A DNA stretch of 42,045 bases from Chrysochromulina parva (GCA_002887195.1 PJAB01000105.1:1-42045); one strand, 5' to 3'. Positions 20,303 to 30,756 are shown, counted from the stretch's first letter. Notes: generated from the sequence alone by a model not told the origin. Translations and numbers: made by a program.

Positions 20303-23300
20303 GCGGCGGCAGCGGCGGCGGCGGCGGCAGCGGTTCGCGGCCGCCGCAGATGTCGATCTCGCTCCCATCTCCGCCTGCGACCCGTCAGCTGCCCAGCCCT
20401 CTGATGAGCTCGGCCATCTCGCCCGAGCTCAAGCGCTCGCTTTCCGGGCTGCACGGCGTGCTCGAGCTCGTCGGCGAGCTACGAACGCTCCGAGGCGCTG
20501 GGACCAGCGCCTCGCCTCGCAGCGGTGTGAACGTCGGTGTGAACGTCGGTGTGAACGTCGGTGTGAACGCATCGCCTCGCAGCGGCGGCCAGCCCGCCGG
20601 CAGAGGCGGCGGCGGCGGGGGCGGCGCGTGCACTGGAGCCGTCGCGACGATCGGCGCCGGGGTGGGCACTTGCATGCAGGGCGGCGGGGCGGCGGCAGGC
20701 CACGCGCCTCTCGGCGCCCACGCTCATCTCGGCGCCCAGACGCCCCACCCTACTCCTCAACGTCCCCCCCTCTCGCCACGCACGGCCGCCGGCCCCGTGC
20801 AGGAGGTGCGATTGCCGATGCCATCGGGCGCGAGCCCAGGACAGACGCTCACCACGGCGCTCTCACGCTCACCACGGCGCTCCCACCCCCTCCTCCCCAC
20901 AGGTGCGATTGCCGATGCCATCGGGCGCGAGCCCAGGCCAGACCCTCCTCCTCTCCATACAGCGCCCTCACGAGTATCTCGAGCTCGTCGTGCCAGCGGG
21001 CGCCGTAGTGGGCGACACGCTCGCGGCGCCCACGTCGTTCGGGCACACAGTGCACGTCACGTGCCCGCCGGGCGCCACCGCGGGCGCGCGGCTGCTCCTG
21101 TGCGTGCCTGTCCCCGTGCAGGGTCTTCACGTTCACACCCCGCCCGAGGCGCGCGCGGGGCAGACGATCGCTTTCCCTCTGCCCTCGCCCTTTGCACCCA
21201 CCAGCGCTCAGGACGGCGCGTACAGCGCCAGCGCCATGCTCGCGACCGACCTCGCCCTCGCGCGGGAGCAACGCGCGAACGGCGGCGGCTCCAACGGCAA
21301 GCGCCGTCCCGGCAACGCAGACGCGCCCGAGGACGAAGTGCCCAACGCGGCGCCCGGCGGCGGCGCGCCCTGGAGCGGCGGCGCCGTCGCGGGCACCGAG
21401 GCGCTCGCGTTCGTGGGGGCTGGGCCGTCGTCGGCGCCGCCTTCGCCCGCGATGAGGCGGGGGCGGCGCCCGCAGACGGACGAGCTGCTGCGCTCGGCGC
21501 AGAACGAGGCGCTGCAGACGCTGCGCAACTTCAAGACACTGGCGGACCGCATGGGGGGTGCGCCGGTGGGGGCTGCGGAGCGGCGCGGCGCGGTCGACGT
21601 GCCCGCGTTGCACCGACTGCGCTGCTTGCCCGAGGTGCTCGCCACGTGGGCCCTCTGTGAAGTCGTCCGTGGCCGCATTGGGATGCGCCTCATCACGCTA
21701 CCGCAGCTTGAGTCGATGCTCTGCTCCGATCTGCCCACGACGGCGCCCTGGGCTGGGCAGCCGTCGCCTCCGCCCACGCCCCAGTCCACCGCCACGTTGC
21801 GCGAGCTTGCGGCCGTCCATCACACACTGCTCCTAGCGCTCGCGCAGCTCGCGCCGCCGTTTGCAACCCTAGGGGCGCCCATCTCGGCGCCCGTGCCCGC
21901 GCCCGCGGCGGCGCTCGCGCAGCTCGCGCCGTCGTGGGCGACCCTTGGAGCGCCCATCTCGGCGCCCGCGCCCGCGCCCGCGCCCGCGCTCGCTTCGGCG
22001 CTCGTGCTCGCGCCGGCGGCCGTCGCACCGGCGCTCACTACAGCGCTCACGCCGGCGGCCGCTCCCGCCCCGACGGGCGCCGAGATGGGCAGCAGCGTCG
22101 TCGTGAACGCGGTCGCCAGCGCCGTCTCGAGCACCGCACGCGCCGCCGTGAGCGCCCATCTCGGCGCCATCGCGGAGGGATTGTACCGGTCCGAATCGGA
22201 GAGCCATGCGCTCGCGACGGCGCTCGGACCGCTCGCGACGGCGCTCGAGCCGCTCGCACCGGCCGGTGCGCAACAGGGCAGCGGCGAGGCCAGCAGTTTC
22301 ACCACCGCGGGTGACGAAGCTGTCGCCGCCGCCGTCCCACCGTCGCTGCCGCCTCTCGTCGCGGCGGTGCGCACGGCCGCGCCAGCCGCACTGGCAACTC
22401 GCGCCGAGATGGGCACCCCTGCCACCGCAGGTTCGTCACTCGCGGGTTCGTCACTCGCCGCGCCTGCAGCGGCGGCACTCGCAGCCGCGGCCATGTTCCC
22501 AGGCGGGCCCTTCCCGCCCGTCCCCTTCCCGCCCGGCATGCTGCCGCCCGGCATGCTGCCGCCGGGGATGCTGCCGCCGGCGGGCCTGGGTGCGCCATCG
22601 CCGACTGGCGTGCCCTCATCCACGCCTGCGCCCCCCGGGGCCATGTCACCCGCCGCCGGGGGGGGGAGTGCCGCCGGGGGGGGGATTGGGGGGAGTGCCG
22701 CCGCCTCGCCTTCCATACCCAGGAGGCCGAACACCGGCGGGGGCGCCGGATGGGAGCGCTTGCTATTCTTGGCGATGGGTTCGGGGCTCTGGCAGCTCTG
22801 CCACCCGAACGAGCCGCTGCCGCTCATCAGTGGCAATCCGTGGCAATCCACGGCACTCTGCGACGCGTCCAACGGCAACCCGACCGAGCTGCTCGGCACG
22901 GCGCTCCCCCTCACCGCGCCGCCCCGCCTCTCCACCGGCGCTGCTCAACTCGGCGCTTCCGCTGCCCACCCCCCCTCCTCCCCCTCCTCCTCCGGCGCCG
23001 CCGCCGCTGCTGCCGCCGCGCTCTCGAAAGGCTCGTCGAGCGGCGATGGCGCGGCTGACGAGCTCGCTTCGGCACAGCCCGCGCCGCCGCCCGCGCCGCC
23101 GCCCACCACAGCGCCGCCCGCGCCCACGAGCAGCGCAGTGGTGAGCAGCGGCGACCCTCGCGGCAGCAAGTTTGGGGCATGGGTCACGGAACGTGGCCCC
23201 GCGCTGTGCGGCACCTTCGGCTGTGTGCTGCCGAACAACCACCCGGGCCTGCATAAGCTGCCACAAGTCTCCGGCAACCGGCAGTCACGCGGCAAGCCCT

Positions 23301-23746
23301 CGCCCAAGCTCAGCCCCTCCGCAGACGCGAATGAGAAGATCTATGAGAGCGTGGTGCATGGCCATCGCCCCCCAGCCCCCCCGGCGGAGCCACCGGAGGC
23401 TCGCCAGGAGGTTCGTCATGAGGTTCGTCATGAGGTTCGTCACGAGGTTCGTCATGAGATTCGTCATGAGGTTCGTCAAGAGGTCGTGCTGCCGGTCGAC
23501 GAGGGTGCAGCTGGCGGCCCGTCGGCGGGTACCTCGTCGATTGCGGGCGTCATCAAGGTGGAGCCCCCTCATGAGGCACACGCGTCTGCGGACGTCGAGA
23601 TGATGGACGTCATCAACGCCGGCCCCGCCGACGCCGACTCGTCGAATGCCCACCACGGCGCGGTCGCCTCCCCCGCCGCATCTACTCTGCTTGCTGCCCC
23701 CGGCACGCCGCAAGCCCTCGCCTTGAGAACCGCTGCTACAGCTGCC

Positions 23747-23778
<32 letters not shown>

Positions 23779-25271
23779 CGGCGCGGCGGCCGCGGCCGTT
23801 GGAGCGAGGTCCCCTCCAGGCGCCTCGTTCCCGACGATCGGGACCGTTGAACACATCGAGGCGTCGCTCGATGCGGCGGCGCGGACAGCGGCCAATGCAG
23901 TGCGCTTCGCGCGCGAGCACGGCAACCTCGTGGTCGCCCCGGACCCCCCTCGTCCGTACGCGAGCCTGAGCTGTGAAGAGCGGCTCAAGCTGCTCTACGT
24001 GCTCTGCCGGGCGGTCGCGACGCGCGAGGAGCGTGCCGCGGCGCTCTCGGCCCTGTCCGAGGCGATGATCGGCAAAGATACCGACGGTTACGCGTACTGG
24101 TACCTGCCCGCGTTCACCAGAATCTATCGGCTGCCGCCGCCGCTGCCCAACACGGCGCGCCGTAAGAAGCGCACGTCGTCCGACGCCGACGCCGACACGC
24201 AGCTCAAGGACGCCGATGAGGGCGTCGTCCCGAGCGTCGGCGAGGGCCCGTCGAGGGGCGGTGCGAAGGTCGAGGGTCGCGACTTCCCCATTGGCCTCCA
24301 GTGGCTTCCTCTGTGCACGAGCGCGGCGCACGTCGGCGAGCTGGCCGTGGTGCTCGCGCGCTGCTCGTGCACCTACGCCACGCCGTCCGCCGCCGCGGCC
24401 GCAGCTGCCGGTAGCCTGGCTCCCTTGCCGACGCCCGGGACGACGCTCGCCTCGCCCACGGCCGCTAGTGCGTCGGCGCGCCAGCTGCTCGAGAGGCTCC
24501 TTCCGTATTTGAGCCTCAAGGCCCAGCAGCGCGCCATGAGTGCCGCGACGCTCGCCTTTCCTTATTTGGGGCGTGAGCGCTCAGAGAGCAGCCGCGACCG
24601 AAACGACGCTTCTGCACGCGCGGCGGACGTGGCGCTCGCTGCGGTGCCTCCCCACAGTGCGATGCCTCCCCACAGTGCGAGCTGCGCCAGCGCCCTCTCG
24701 TTCGCGTCGCCCGAGGCGGCAGCGCTTGCGGCCGCCACCTCCGCCACGGCGGCCGCGGCCGCCGCCCACTCGAGTTTCGTCGGGAGCGTTCCAAATCGGG
24801 CCGCTCCAAAAGTCGGCGCAGTTCCCAAGGGCGTCGTGCTGGGCGCGCCCGACGTCGGGAGCGTCGTGCTGGGCGGTGGCGTCGTGTCGAGCGGGGGCTT
24901 CGACGCTCAACACGGCGCGAGTGGGGCCTCTCCGGAGGGTGGCGCCGTGTCGGGCGTCTGGGTCAAGGCCAGCGTGCGGGCCGACAAGGTACCGGTAGGC
25001 CATCGACGGGTCGAGTTCCGCGCGGTGCTCAAGCTCTCGATCCCGCGCCAACGCAAGGTCTCCTCCACCCTCGCTCGCTACCACGACATTGCCGGCGGCG
25101 TGGACGGCGGCGGCGCGGACGGCGGCGTACCGAGCGCTCAAGTCGGCGCTTCCACCCTCACCGTGTCGCCCTCGATGGGGTCCCTCACGCCCTTCATGTC
25201 GCCCGCTGGCATCACCCCACCGAGTTTCGTCAGCACGGACGGCAGCGCGGCCGCGTTGACCCTCTCGGCCA

Positions 25272-25312
<41 letters not shown>

Positions 25313-26771
25313 AGCGGAGGCGGCGGCGGCAGCGGAGGCCGCTCGAACGCGATCAAGCGGCGCCATGACGGCACCCTCGGCGGGCCGCGCTCGTCCGGGC
25401 GTGGAGGGCGCGGTGGCGGGCGCGGTGGCGCGGCCGCGGCCGCCTCCCTCGCCGGTCTGGGCGCCGTGGTGGGCGAGGAAGCTGCCGAAGTCTTCGAAGT
25501 CGAGTCACTCCTCGGGCGCCGAATCGGGGTGGGTGGCGAGCCGCAGTACCTGATTGACCCCCTCATCTTCGTTGATTGCCTCACTCATCTTCGTTGATTG
25601 CCTCCCCCCTCATCTTCGTTGATTGCCTCCCTCATCTTCGTTGATTGCCTCACTCATCTTCGTTGATTGCCTCCCCCCTCATCTTCGTTGATTGCCTCCC
25701 TCATCTTCGTTGATTGCCTCCCTCATCTTTGTTGATTGCCTCCCTCATCAGGTGGGTGGCGAGCCGCAGTACCTGGTGCATTGGCGTGGCTACCCTTCCT
25801 CTGACGATACCTGGGAGCCGTGGACCTCTCTGGTCGCCTGCACCGACGGCGTGAGCGCCTTCCACGAGTCCATGTTCGCCGACGGCACCGCGCCGGTTGG
25901 TTACGCGGTGGGCGCACCCTCGCCCTCCCGCGCCGATACGGATCCGTCCATGCCCAGATGGCGCATTTTGGTGAAGCGCACGTCGAGCGGGCGTGAGTAT
26001 CGCGTCTACTATGGACCTCTCGGTGAGCACGTGCGCTCGCGTGCGACCGCTCTGCAGCTGCGAGGCCTCTACGAGATCCCGGCGCACGTGGTCGTGCCCG
26101 AAGTCCCGTGGGACACAGCCGCACACAGCCGCGCCTCGGGCCGCGCGGTCGCCGCCTCCGCGGCCGCCATCGCCGCCGGCAACGCGGCCGCCGTCGCGCT
26201 GCTGCGCCAGCAAGAGAGCGTGGCGGTGTCCGGTGCGTCTACCGGTGCGTCTACCGGTGCGTCGACGCCCAATGTGGCTGGCCACGTGGCCGGCCTGCCC
26301 CAGGGGCCACGGACGCCCGATTTGGGCCTCATCGGCGGCCTGAGCGGCGGCAGCCTGGCTGGTTGCCTCAACATCGGCCCGATGGAGGGCAGTGCGGGCA
26401 GTGCGAGCAGCCTCCACCACTGCAGCCTCCTCTCCCCCACCATCAACCTTCTCGGCCAGCCGCTGCCTCAGCTCACCTCCGCACAGCTCGCGCAAGCGGC
26501 GTGGGGCTGCCAGGCCGCCTCGGCCGCCTCAGCCTCAGCCGCCTCCGCCTCAGCCGCCTCCGCCTCGGCCGTAGCCGCCGCGGCCACCGCGGCCACCGCG
26601 GCCACCGCGGCCGCCTCGGCGCCGCCGTCGGCCGCAGCTTCGATGCCACCCTCTGCCTCGGCGGCCTCGATGGCCTCACTTGGTTCACAGGATGGCGGGC
26701 CCGCGGGCTCATGCGATTCGTGGACGTCCGACGCCGAGGCGGCCGCCCTGGCGGATGCTCTGTTCTCGTGA
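17596..26771 (+). CDS. Giant chromatin protein: Tudor-like, AT-hook, WHIM-like, chromodomain, MBD-like
   Basis: Exons 17596-20805, 20903-25528 and 25752-26771 give about 2,951 residues. An N-terminal Tudor/Agenet-like fold (GGRIRVHWPSHDVWYEGTV ... VHYDDGEFLWH) is followed by two weaker ones. An AT-hook (KKKRGRPSGS, about 793) and NLS-like clusters follow. Residues about 1071-1150 hold VRLPMPSGASPGQTLLL-type repeats. A cysteine motif CGTFGCVLPNNHPGLH lies near 1838. About 2086-2146 resembles the WHIM motif of ISWI-type remodelling subunits (SCEERLKLLYVL ... GKDTDGYAYWYLPAFTRIYR). The chromodomain is split by intron 2 (FEVESLLGRRIG-VGGEPQYLVHWRGYPSSDDTWEPW). Then WRILVKRTSSGREYRVYYG resembles a methyl-CpG-binding fold. 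Poly-Ala/Gly linkers fill the rest. Probably a reader/scaffold of a chromatin remodeller. Confidence 0.75.
20263..20340. repeat. GGC run encoding poly-Gly/Ser
   Basis: GGCGGCAGC units encode a Gly-Ser linker in exon 1 of the chromatin gene. A second linker of the same kind lies at about 25270-25335. Confidence 0.9.
20521..20570. repeat. 12-bp coding repeat, GVNV
   Basis: GTGAACGTCGGT repeated four times encodes VNVG in exon 1 of the chromatin gene. Confidence 0.92.
20806..20902 (+). other. Chromatin gene intron 1 (97 bp)
   Basis: Donor GTGCGATTG, acceptor CTCCTCCCCACAG, phase 0. The first 45 bases (20806-20850) match the first 45 of exon 2 (20903-20947) at 43 positions, the first 35 identically. 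The 3' part has two ACGCTCACCACGGCGCTC copies. Splicing restores one continuous VRLPMPSGASPGQTLLLSI. Confidence 0.92.
23408..23492. repeat. 12-bp coding repeat, EVRH
   Basis: About seven copies of GAGGTTCGTCAT encode EVRHEVRH in exon 2 of the chromatin gene. Confidence 0.92.
25529..25751 (+). other. Chromatin gene intron 2 (223 bp)
   Basis: Donor GTGGGTGGCG, acceptor CTCCCTCATCAG, phase 0. Its first 24 bases equal the first 24 of exon 3. The rest is a degenerate array of about eight units with TCATCTTCGTTGATTGCCTC. It interrupts the chromodomain. Confidence 0.92.
25560..25748. repeat. Intronic minisatellite
   Basis: Units of 21-29 bp containing TCATCTTCGTTGATTGCCTC, about eight copies, fill intron 2 of the chromatin gene. 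Confidence 0.92.
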
Positions 26772-26869
26772 CGAACCGCATTGACGAACCTCAGTGACAG
26801 GCGACGAGACCCCCGACCTTCACACGCCCATGTGCAACACCGTACACGGAGATTGACTGTGTTTATTGC

Positions 26870-27086
26870 GCGTGTGACAGTGAATCCTCGCGAGACTGCA
26901 GCCACTCCCCACCCTCCGGCTCCGCGAGGCCGAGGAGGCCGTGTATGACTCCGTACTGCTGATTGTACTGCTGTGCATGTGTGATTTTAGCTCTGTGAAA
27001 ACGGAGATTTTACGCATTTTAGCTCTGAACTCTGAGTGTGAAAATACTTCCTCCGTCCTGGTCGGTCCCTTTTGTGCAAGCACTGG
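26870..27086 (-). repeat. Dispersed repeat, right copy (inverted relative to 62-285)
   Basis: The reverse complement matches the left-end repeat block by block, including CCTCGCGAGACTGCAGCC at 26886-26903 and the GCAAGCACTG end at 27076-27085. Nothing else is recognised in the gene-free stretch 26772-27388. Confidence 0.75.
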
Positions 27087-27388
27087 GATCACTGCCATGT
27101 GGGGAACCTGGGGCAACTGCTCTAAATAACTAAAACTGCTCCCCGGGAGTCCGACAGCCTCCTGGCGGTGGTAGCTGTGGAAGAGTTCTCATGCCTCTAG
27201 GGAGGTCCTTTCGGGAGCACGCAAGCGGAAACAGGGAGAGATATCGAACGCGCCGTGCATTTCTCGGAGAATTGCGCATCTCATTTGAGAAACGATTGTG
27301 GGATTGACTGTGGAAGCGTCCCTCCGACGATGACTGTGGAAGCGTCCCTCCTTCCGTCTGCGTCTCGTCGACTAGCCAACAAGCAGGC

Positions 27389-30300
27389 ATGAAGCGTGAG
27401 CAATCCGAGTCGATGGAGGCGGTGCGTTGGGCGCGCGAGCGGCTGCGCCCGCGGCATAGCCGGGCAGGATCATCATCGACGCGCGCGCCCCGCCCGACCC
27501 TCCACTCATCCGCGTCTTCCCTGAACTGCCCGCCCAGCACGCGCTTTTTTGACTTCTCGAACTCGCTCTGCCTGCAGACGCTCCAACAGGCCAAGGAGCG
27601 CGTGCTGCCGCGGAAGTGCGGCCCCTTCTACGAGAATTGCTACAAGTTCCTCGTGATGTACTGCAACTACGTGTACTCGGGGAAAATCAAGAAGATCGAA
27701 CCAGATGTGCGTTCGCCACGCACGCTTTCGCGCGCTCCCTCACGTTCTGTTGAGCTCAGGTCGCTGATGCGCCACGTGTGCACGCTCCCGCAGACACTCC
27801 GCCTAGCTCGCGAGATGTGCGAGAAGGCGAAGACGATCGGCGACCCGAAGAACCAAAACATCTTGAACCGGCTCTGCGAGCTGCTCGAGCGGCGTCTCGC
27901 GAAGAAGGAGAAGAAGGAGAAGCGCAACGCAGGGCTGGTGCGTGTGATCTCGATCCGTGCGCGTACACATGATGCATGCACGCGCGCCACCCATGTACCC
28001 ACACGCTTGATGCCCTCACCGATCACACTGTTGGGCCCCCTCTCCTCGCTCGGGTGTGGTTTCACATTCACAGGAGGAGAAATACTTATGGGAGGATGTC
28101 GAGTCCATGAATGCGGACCATTTGAAGCCGGCCAAGTACATGAAGAACGACAAGGACCTGATAATCGAGGAACTGAAGGTGCGTGCCCAGCCCCTCCCAT
28201 CTGTGTGGGCACACATGCATGTAGGGAATCGCATCTCAACGGGGAGATCACATCTGGGGAATCATGCATACCATCGGGCTTCACAGCATTTGAGGGGCTG
28301 GACCTCGACCTCGGACCATGGCACTCGACACGGCACTTTGACGCGGCGCTCGGCGCTCAACAACATGTCGCCCCGACATGGCCAGAGGCCGGCAAGGCTC
28401 TCACTCCGAGCATGTTCTCTCATTGCTTGCGTGATCGACTGCTTCATGACCACGTGGAGCTGGTGCGTGATGTCGGCCACGCTCTCAAGATGCGCCGCAG
28501 CGCACCCAGTGGGTGAGCGCTCTCAAGATGCGCCGCAGCGCACCCAGTGGGTGAGCAGCCGCAACGTGGGCACACGGTCAGGTCAGTGGGTCGTCGGGTC
28601 AGTGGGTCGCAAGCGCCGCTGTGGCGCAGCGCCTTCACGCGACGCATTCATGGGCGCCTTTGCGCGACGTGCAGCGCAGCACGCAGAGCGTAGGTGTCGA
28701 GCGGCGGCGGCAACTCGGTGATGAGTGGCAGCGGCAGCGGCCGTTTCGAGAGCAGCCAGCAGGAGCCCGCTCACAGGTCGTACAATGCGGGCAGGCCCTC
28801 GCGGCTGAGTACCTGGCATATCTGGAGCGCCGGGGGCGCTGGCTGCTCTGGGCTAGCTGACCAGCTGAGGAAATTCGTCGCGAGGAGTAGGCTGCGCGAG
28901 GCCGAGGCGGGCAAGGGCGCCCACAAACAGTCACGCAGGCATTGGACCTCCGTGTCGGGCGCGCTCAGGAAGAGCATCTGCGAGAGAGCCGCCTCTTCGA
29001 GAAGGAGCGGCGGCTGTGCGCCGGCCCCGTGGTCCAGATCCCCTCGAGCCGAGGATGCACCGTGATCCAGATCCGAGGATGCACCGCCCCCGGTTGCTCT
29101 CAGCCCAATTCTCCTCCTTGTCGCGATGCATCAGCCTGGCTACGTACTGACGAACGGCACACTGGCCAGCGCACAGCACGATCCAACTGAGCACCGGTCC
29201 ACAGGCCCACTGGCCAAACGTTGGCAGCCCATGAGCACCGACAAGTGCCGGGAGGGCACCGAGGTGCCCTCCGAGGAACTCCGGAGGGCACCGGAGGGCA
29301 CCGAGGAACTTGCCCAGGATGGTGCGCATCTGGCTCACGTACTCTGCTGGGCCCGATCAGCTGAGCTCTACACCGTGCCCCTTCTCCCGCCTTCGCACTT
29401 TCAACCGAACAGTGCGAAGGTCGAAGCACGGAGGGGCTGGGCTGTTTTGCGTTGCTTTGAGTATGCAACCACAGCTGAAAGGAACCCCGCCTACGTGCTG
29501 CAAGGCAGACCATGCACCGAGCGTGCCTAGCTCATGACATCTAACGATGCTCGACGGCGTCACGTCGACATACCCCCATTCCCGCACCATCTGCGCTGTC
29601 CTGAGATCAGAGATGTGAGCGGCAACATGGCCTCAACACGGCAAAATGGTGTTTGAGGCTCGAAATGACACAGCATGGCTCGAAATGACAGGGCATGGCG
29701 CTTGGGGCTCAACACCAATACACCATGCTCAGCGACTCAACTGGGTGCTCTGCGCTGGACACCATGCTCTGCTCTCAACACTGGCTCCCTTGACTGGCTC
29801 GACACTGTGATCGGCACTCGACACTCAACACCATGCTCTGCTCTCAATACTGGCTCGAAACGGCACTCGACAATCAACACCATGCTCTGCTCTCAACACT
29901 GGCTCGTCGCTCGAAACGGTCGGCGTTGGCGTTGGCACTCGACACGGCACTTGGGGCTTGACGAGTACAGTCCCCACGTTTCACATGCAGCCATGCAGCT
30001 GTTTCACGTGGAGCCACGACTACCGATGGCTCATTGACGTTTCTCCTTTCACCTTTGAGCACGACTTTTGTATTCAAGCGCTCATTCCCTTGTCCAAGAG
30101 ACAGACAAATGGTCATCCTCCACACAATGGGCATGGGGACACTGGAGATTGGGCACACACATGCACTCATGCATGAATGCACAAAGCTTGCTCATCACTT
30201 ATTTTGTCTGTGCCTTCAGGTGGAGCGTGATGCACTCAAGGCAGAGTGTGATGCACTCAAGAGATCGCACAAGGCAGATTATGATGCACTCAAGCGCAAA

Positions 30301-30756
30301 TATGAGGAGCTCAGGCATGGGTGTGTGATGCTGCATGCATGCAAGGGCCCCTTCAGCAAGGGCCCCATGTCTGATGATGTAGATGACATTGGCCGTGAGG
30401 ACAAGAAGGTCAAGTCAGAGCTGAAGCAAGTCAACAAGAATTCGTTTGCTGGGCGAGAGGAGCACCAAGGGAACATGCTACCCAAATCACCGCCAGAATC
30501 ACCGTGGATGCTGCTGCCAGACCCAGTCCCAGACCAAGAACATCCTTCAGATGAGCTTGAGCCTCTTGATCTTGGCCAGCTTGACCGCCAGCTTGAACTG
30601 GGTGACATGTCGTGGTCCATCCCCAACATGCAACAGACTTGTATGAGGATGAACAGGCGGCCTCAGACGCCAACACAGCACAGCATCGAGACGATGCATC
30701 TTTGGTGCAATGACTGCACTGACCATCACACTGCAGTGTCGACTGCAGTGCACTGA
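27389..30756 (+). CDS. Unrecognised coiled-coil protein, four exons
   Basis: Proposed exons are 27389-27706, 27794-27937, 28074-28178 and 30220-30756, all phase 0, GT-AG, the first three donors being GTGCGT. The product is about 367 residues. Exon 1 contains KCGPFYENCYKFLVMYCNYV. Exon 2 is helical and basic (LNRLCELLERRLAKKEKKEK). Exon 3 has EEKYLWEDVESMNADHLKPA and ends LIIEELK. Exon 4 continues the same coiled coil (VERDALKAECDALKRSHKAD), which supports joining across the long third intron. The tail is Pro- and acid-rich. I do not recognise the family. The 3' end is the least certain part: the last 15 codons are low-complexity, and another exon could follow. Confidence 0.5.
27707..27793 (+). 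other. Coiled-coil gene intron 1 (87 bp)
   Basis: Donor GTGCGTTCGC, acceptor GCTCCCGCAG. Another AG at about 27759 would shift the frame of the helical exon 2. Confidence 0.7.
27938..28073 (+). other. Coiled-coil gene intron 2 (136 bp)
   Basis: Donor GTGCGTGTG, acceptor CACATTCACAG. Confidence 0.75.
28481..28556. repeat. 38-bp perfect tandem duplication
   Basis: Two identical 38-bp units, each ending CACCCAGTGGGTGAGC, so a CAG and a GTGAGC lie next to each other in both copies. Confidence 0.95.
28775..29083 (-). CDS. Putative nested exon, unrecognised
   Basis: An open frame of about 100 codons reads LLLEEAALSQMLFLSAPDTE, then LRDCLWAPLPASASRSLLLA and LSREGLPALYDL, and ends at a GTGAGC donor at 28774. 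Composition is protein-like (helical, leucine-rich) and unlike the neighbouring repeats. No upstream exon or start was established. It lies antisense within intron 3 of the coiled-coil gene. It may be a nested gene, a remnant, or chance. Confidence 0.28.
29750..29905. repeat. Degenerate tandem repeat, CAACACCATGCTCTGCTCTC unit
   Basis: Three to four degenerate units with CACCATGCTCTGCTCTCAAC and CTGGCTCG. The related word GGCACTCGACACGGCACTT occurs at about 28319 and 29936. Confidence 0.85.

Larger units (their letters stand above)
28179..30219 (+). other. Coiled-coil gene intron 3 (2,041 bp, repeat-filled)
   Basis: Donor GTGCGTGCC, acceptor TGTGCCTTCAG; the next exon begins GTGGAG. It is about ten times longer than any other intron here and contains tandem repeats at 28481-28556 and 29750-29905. 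A putative minus-strand exon lies inside. Confidence 0.55.

Noticed and set aside
23285..24331. Minus-strand open frame of 348 codons
   Set aside because: It overlaps the WHIM-like part of the chromatin gene antisense. The Arg/Gly-rich composition is typical of a shadow frame.
25560..25748. Regular repeats that could suggest a CRISPR-like array
   Set aside because: Units are contiguous with no unique spacers, and they lie inside a eukaryotic intron.
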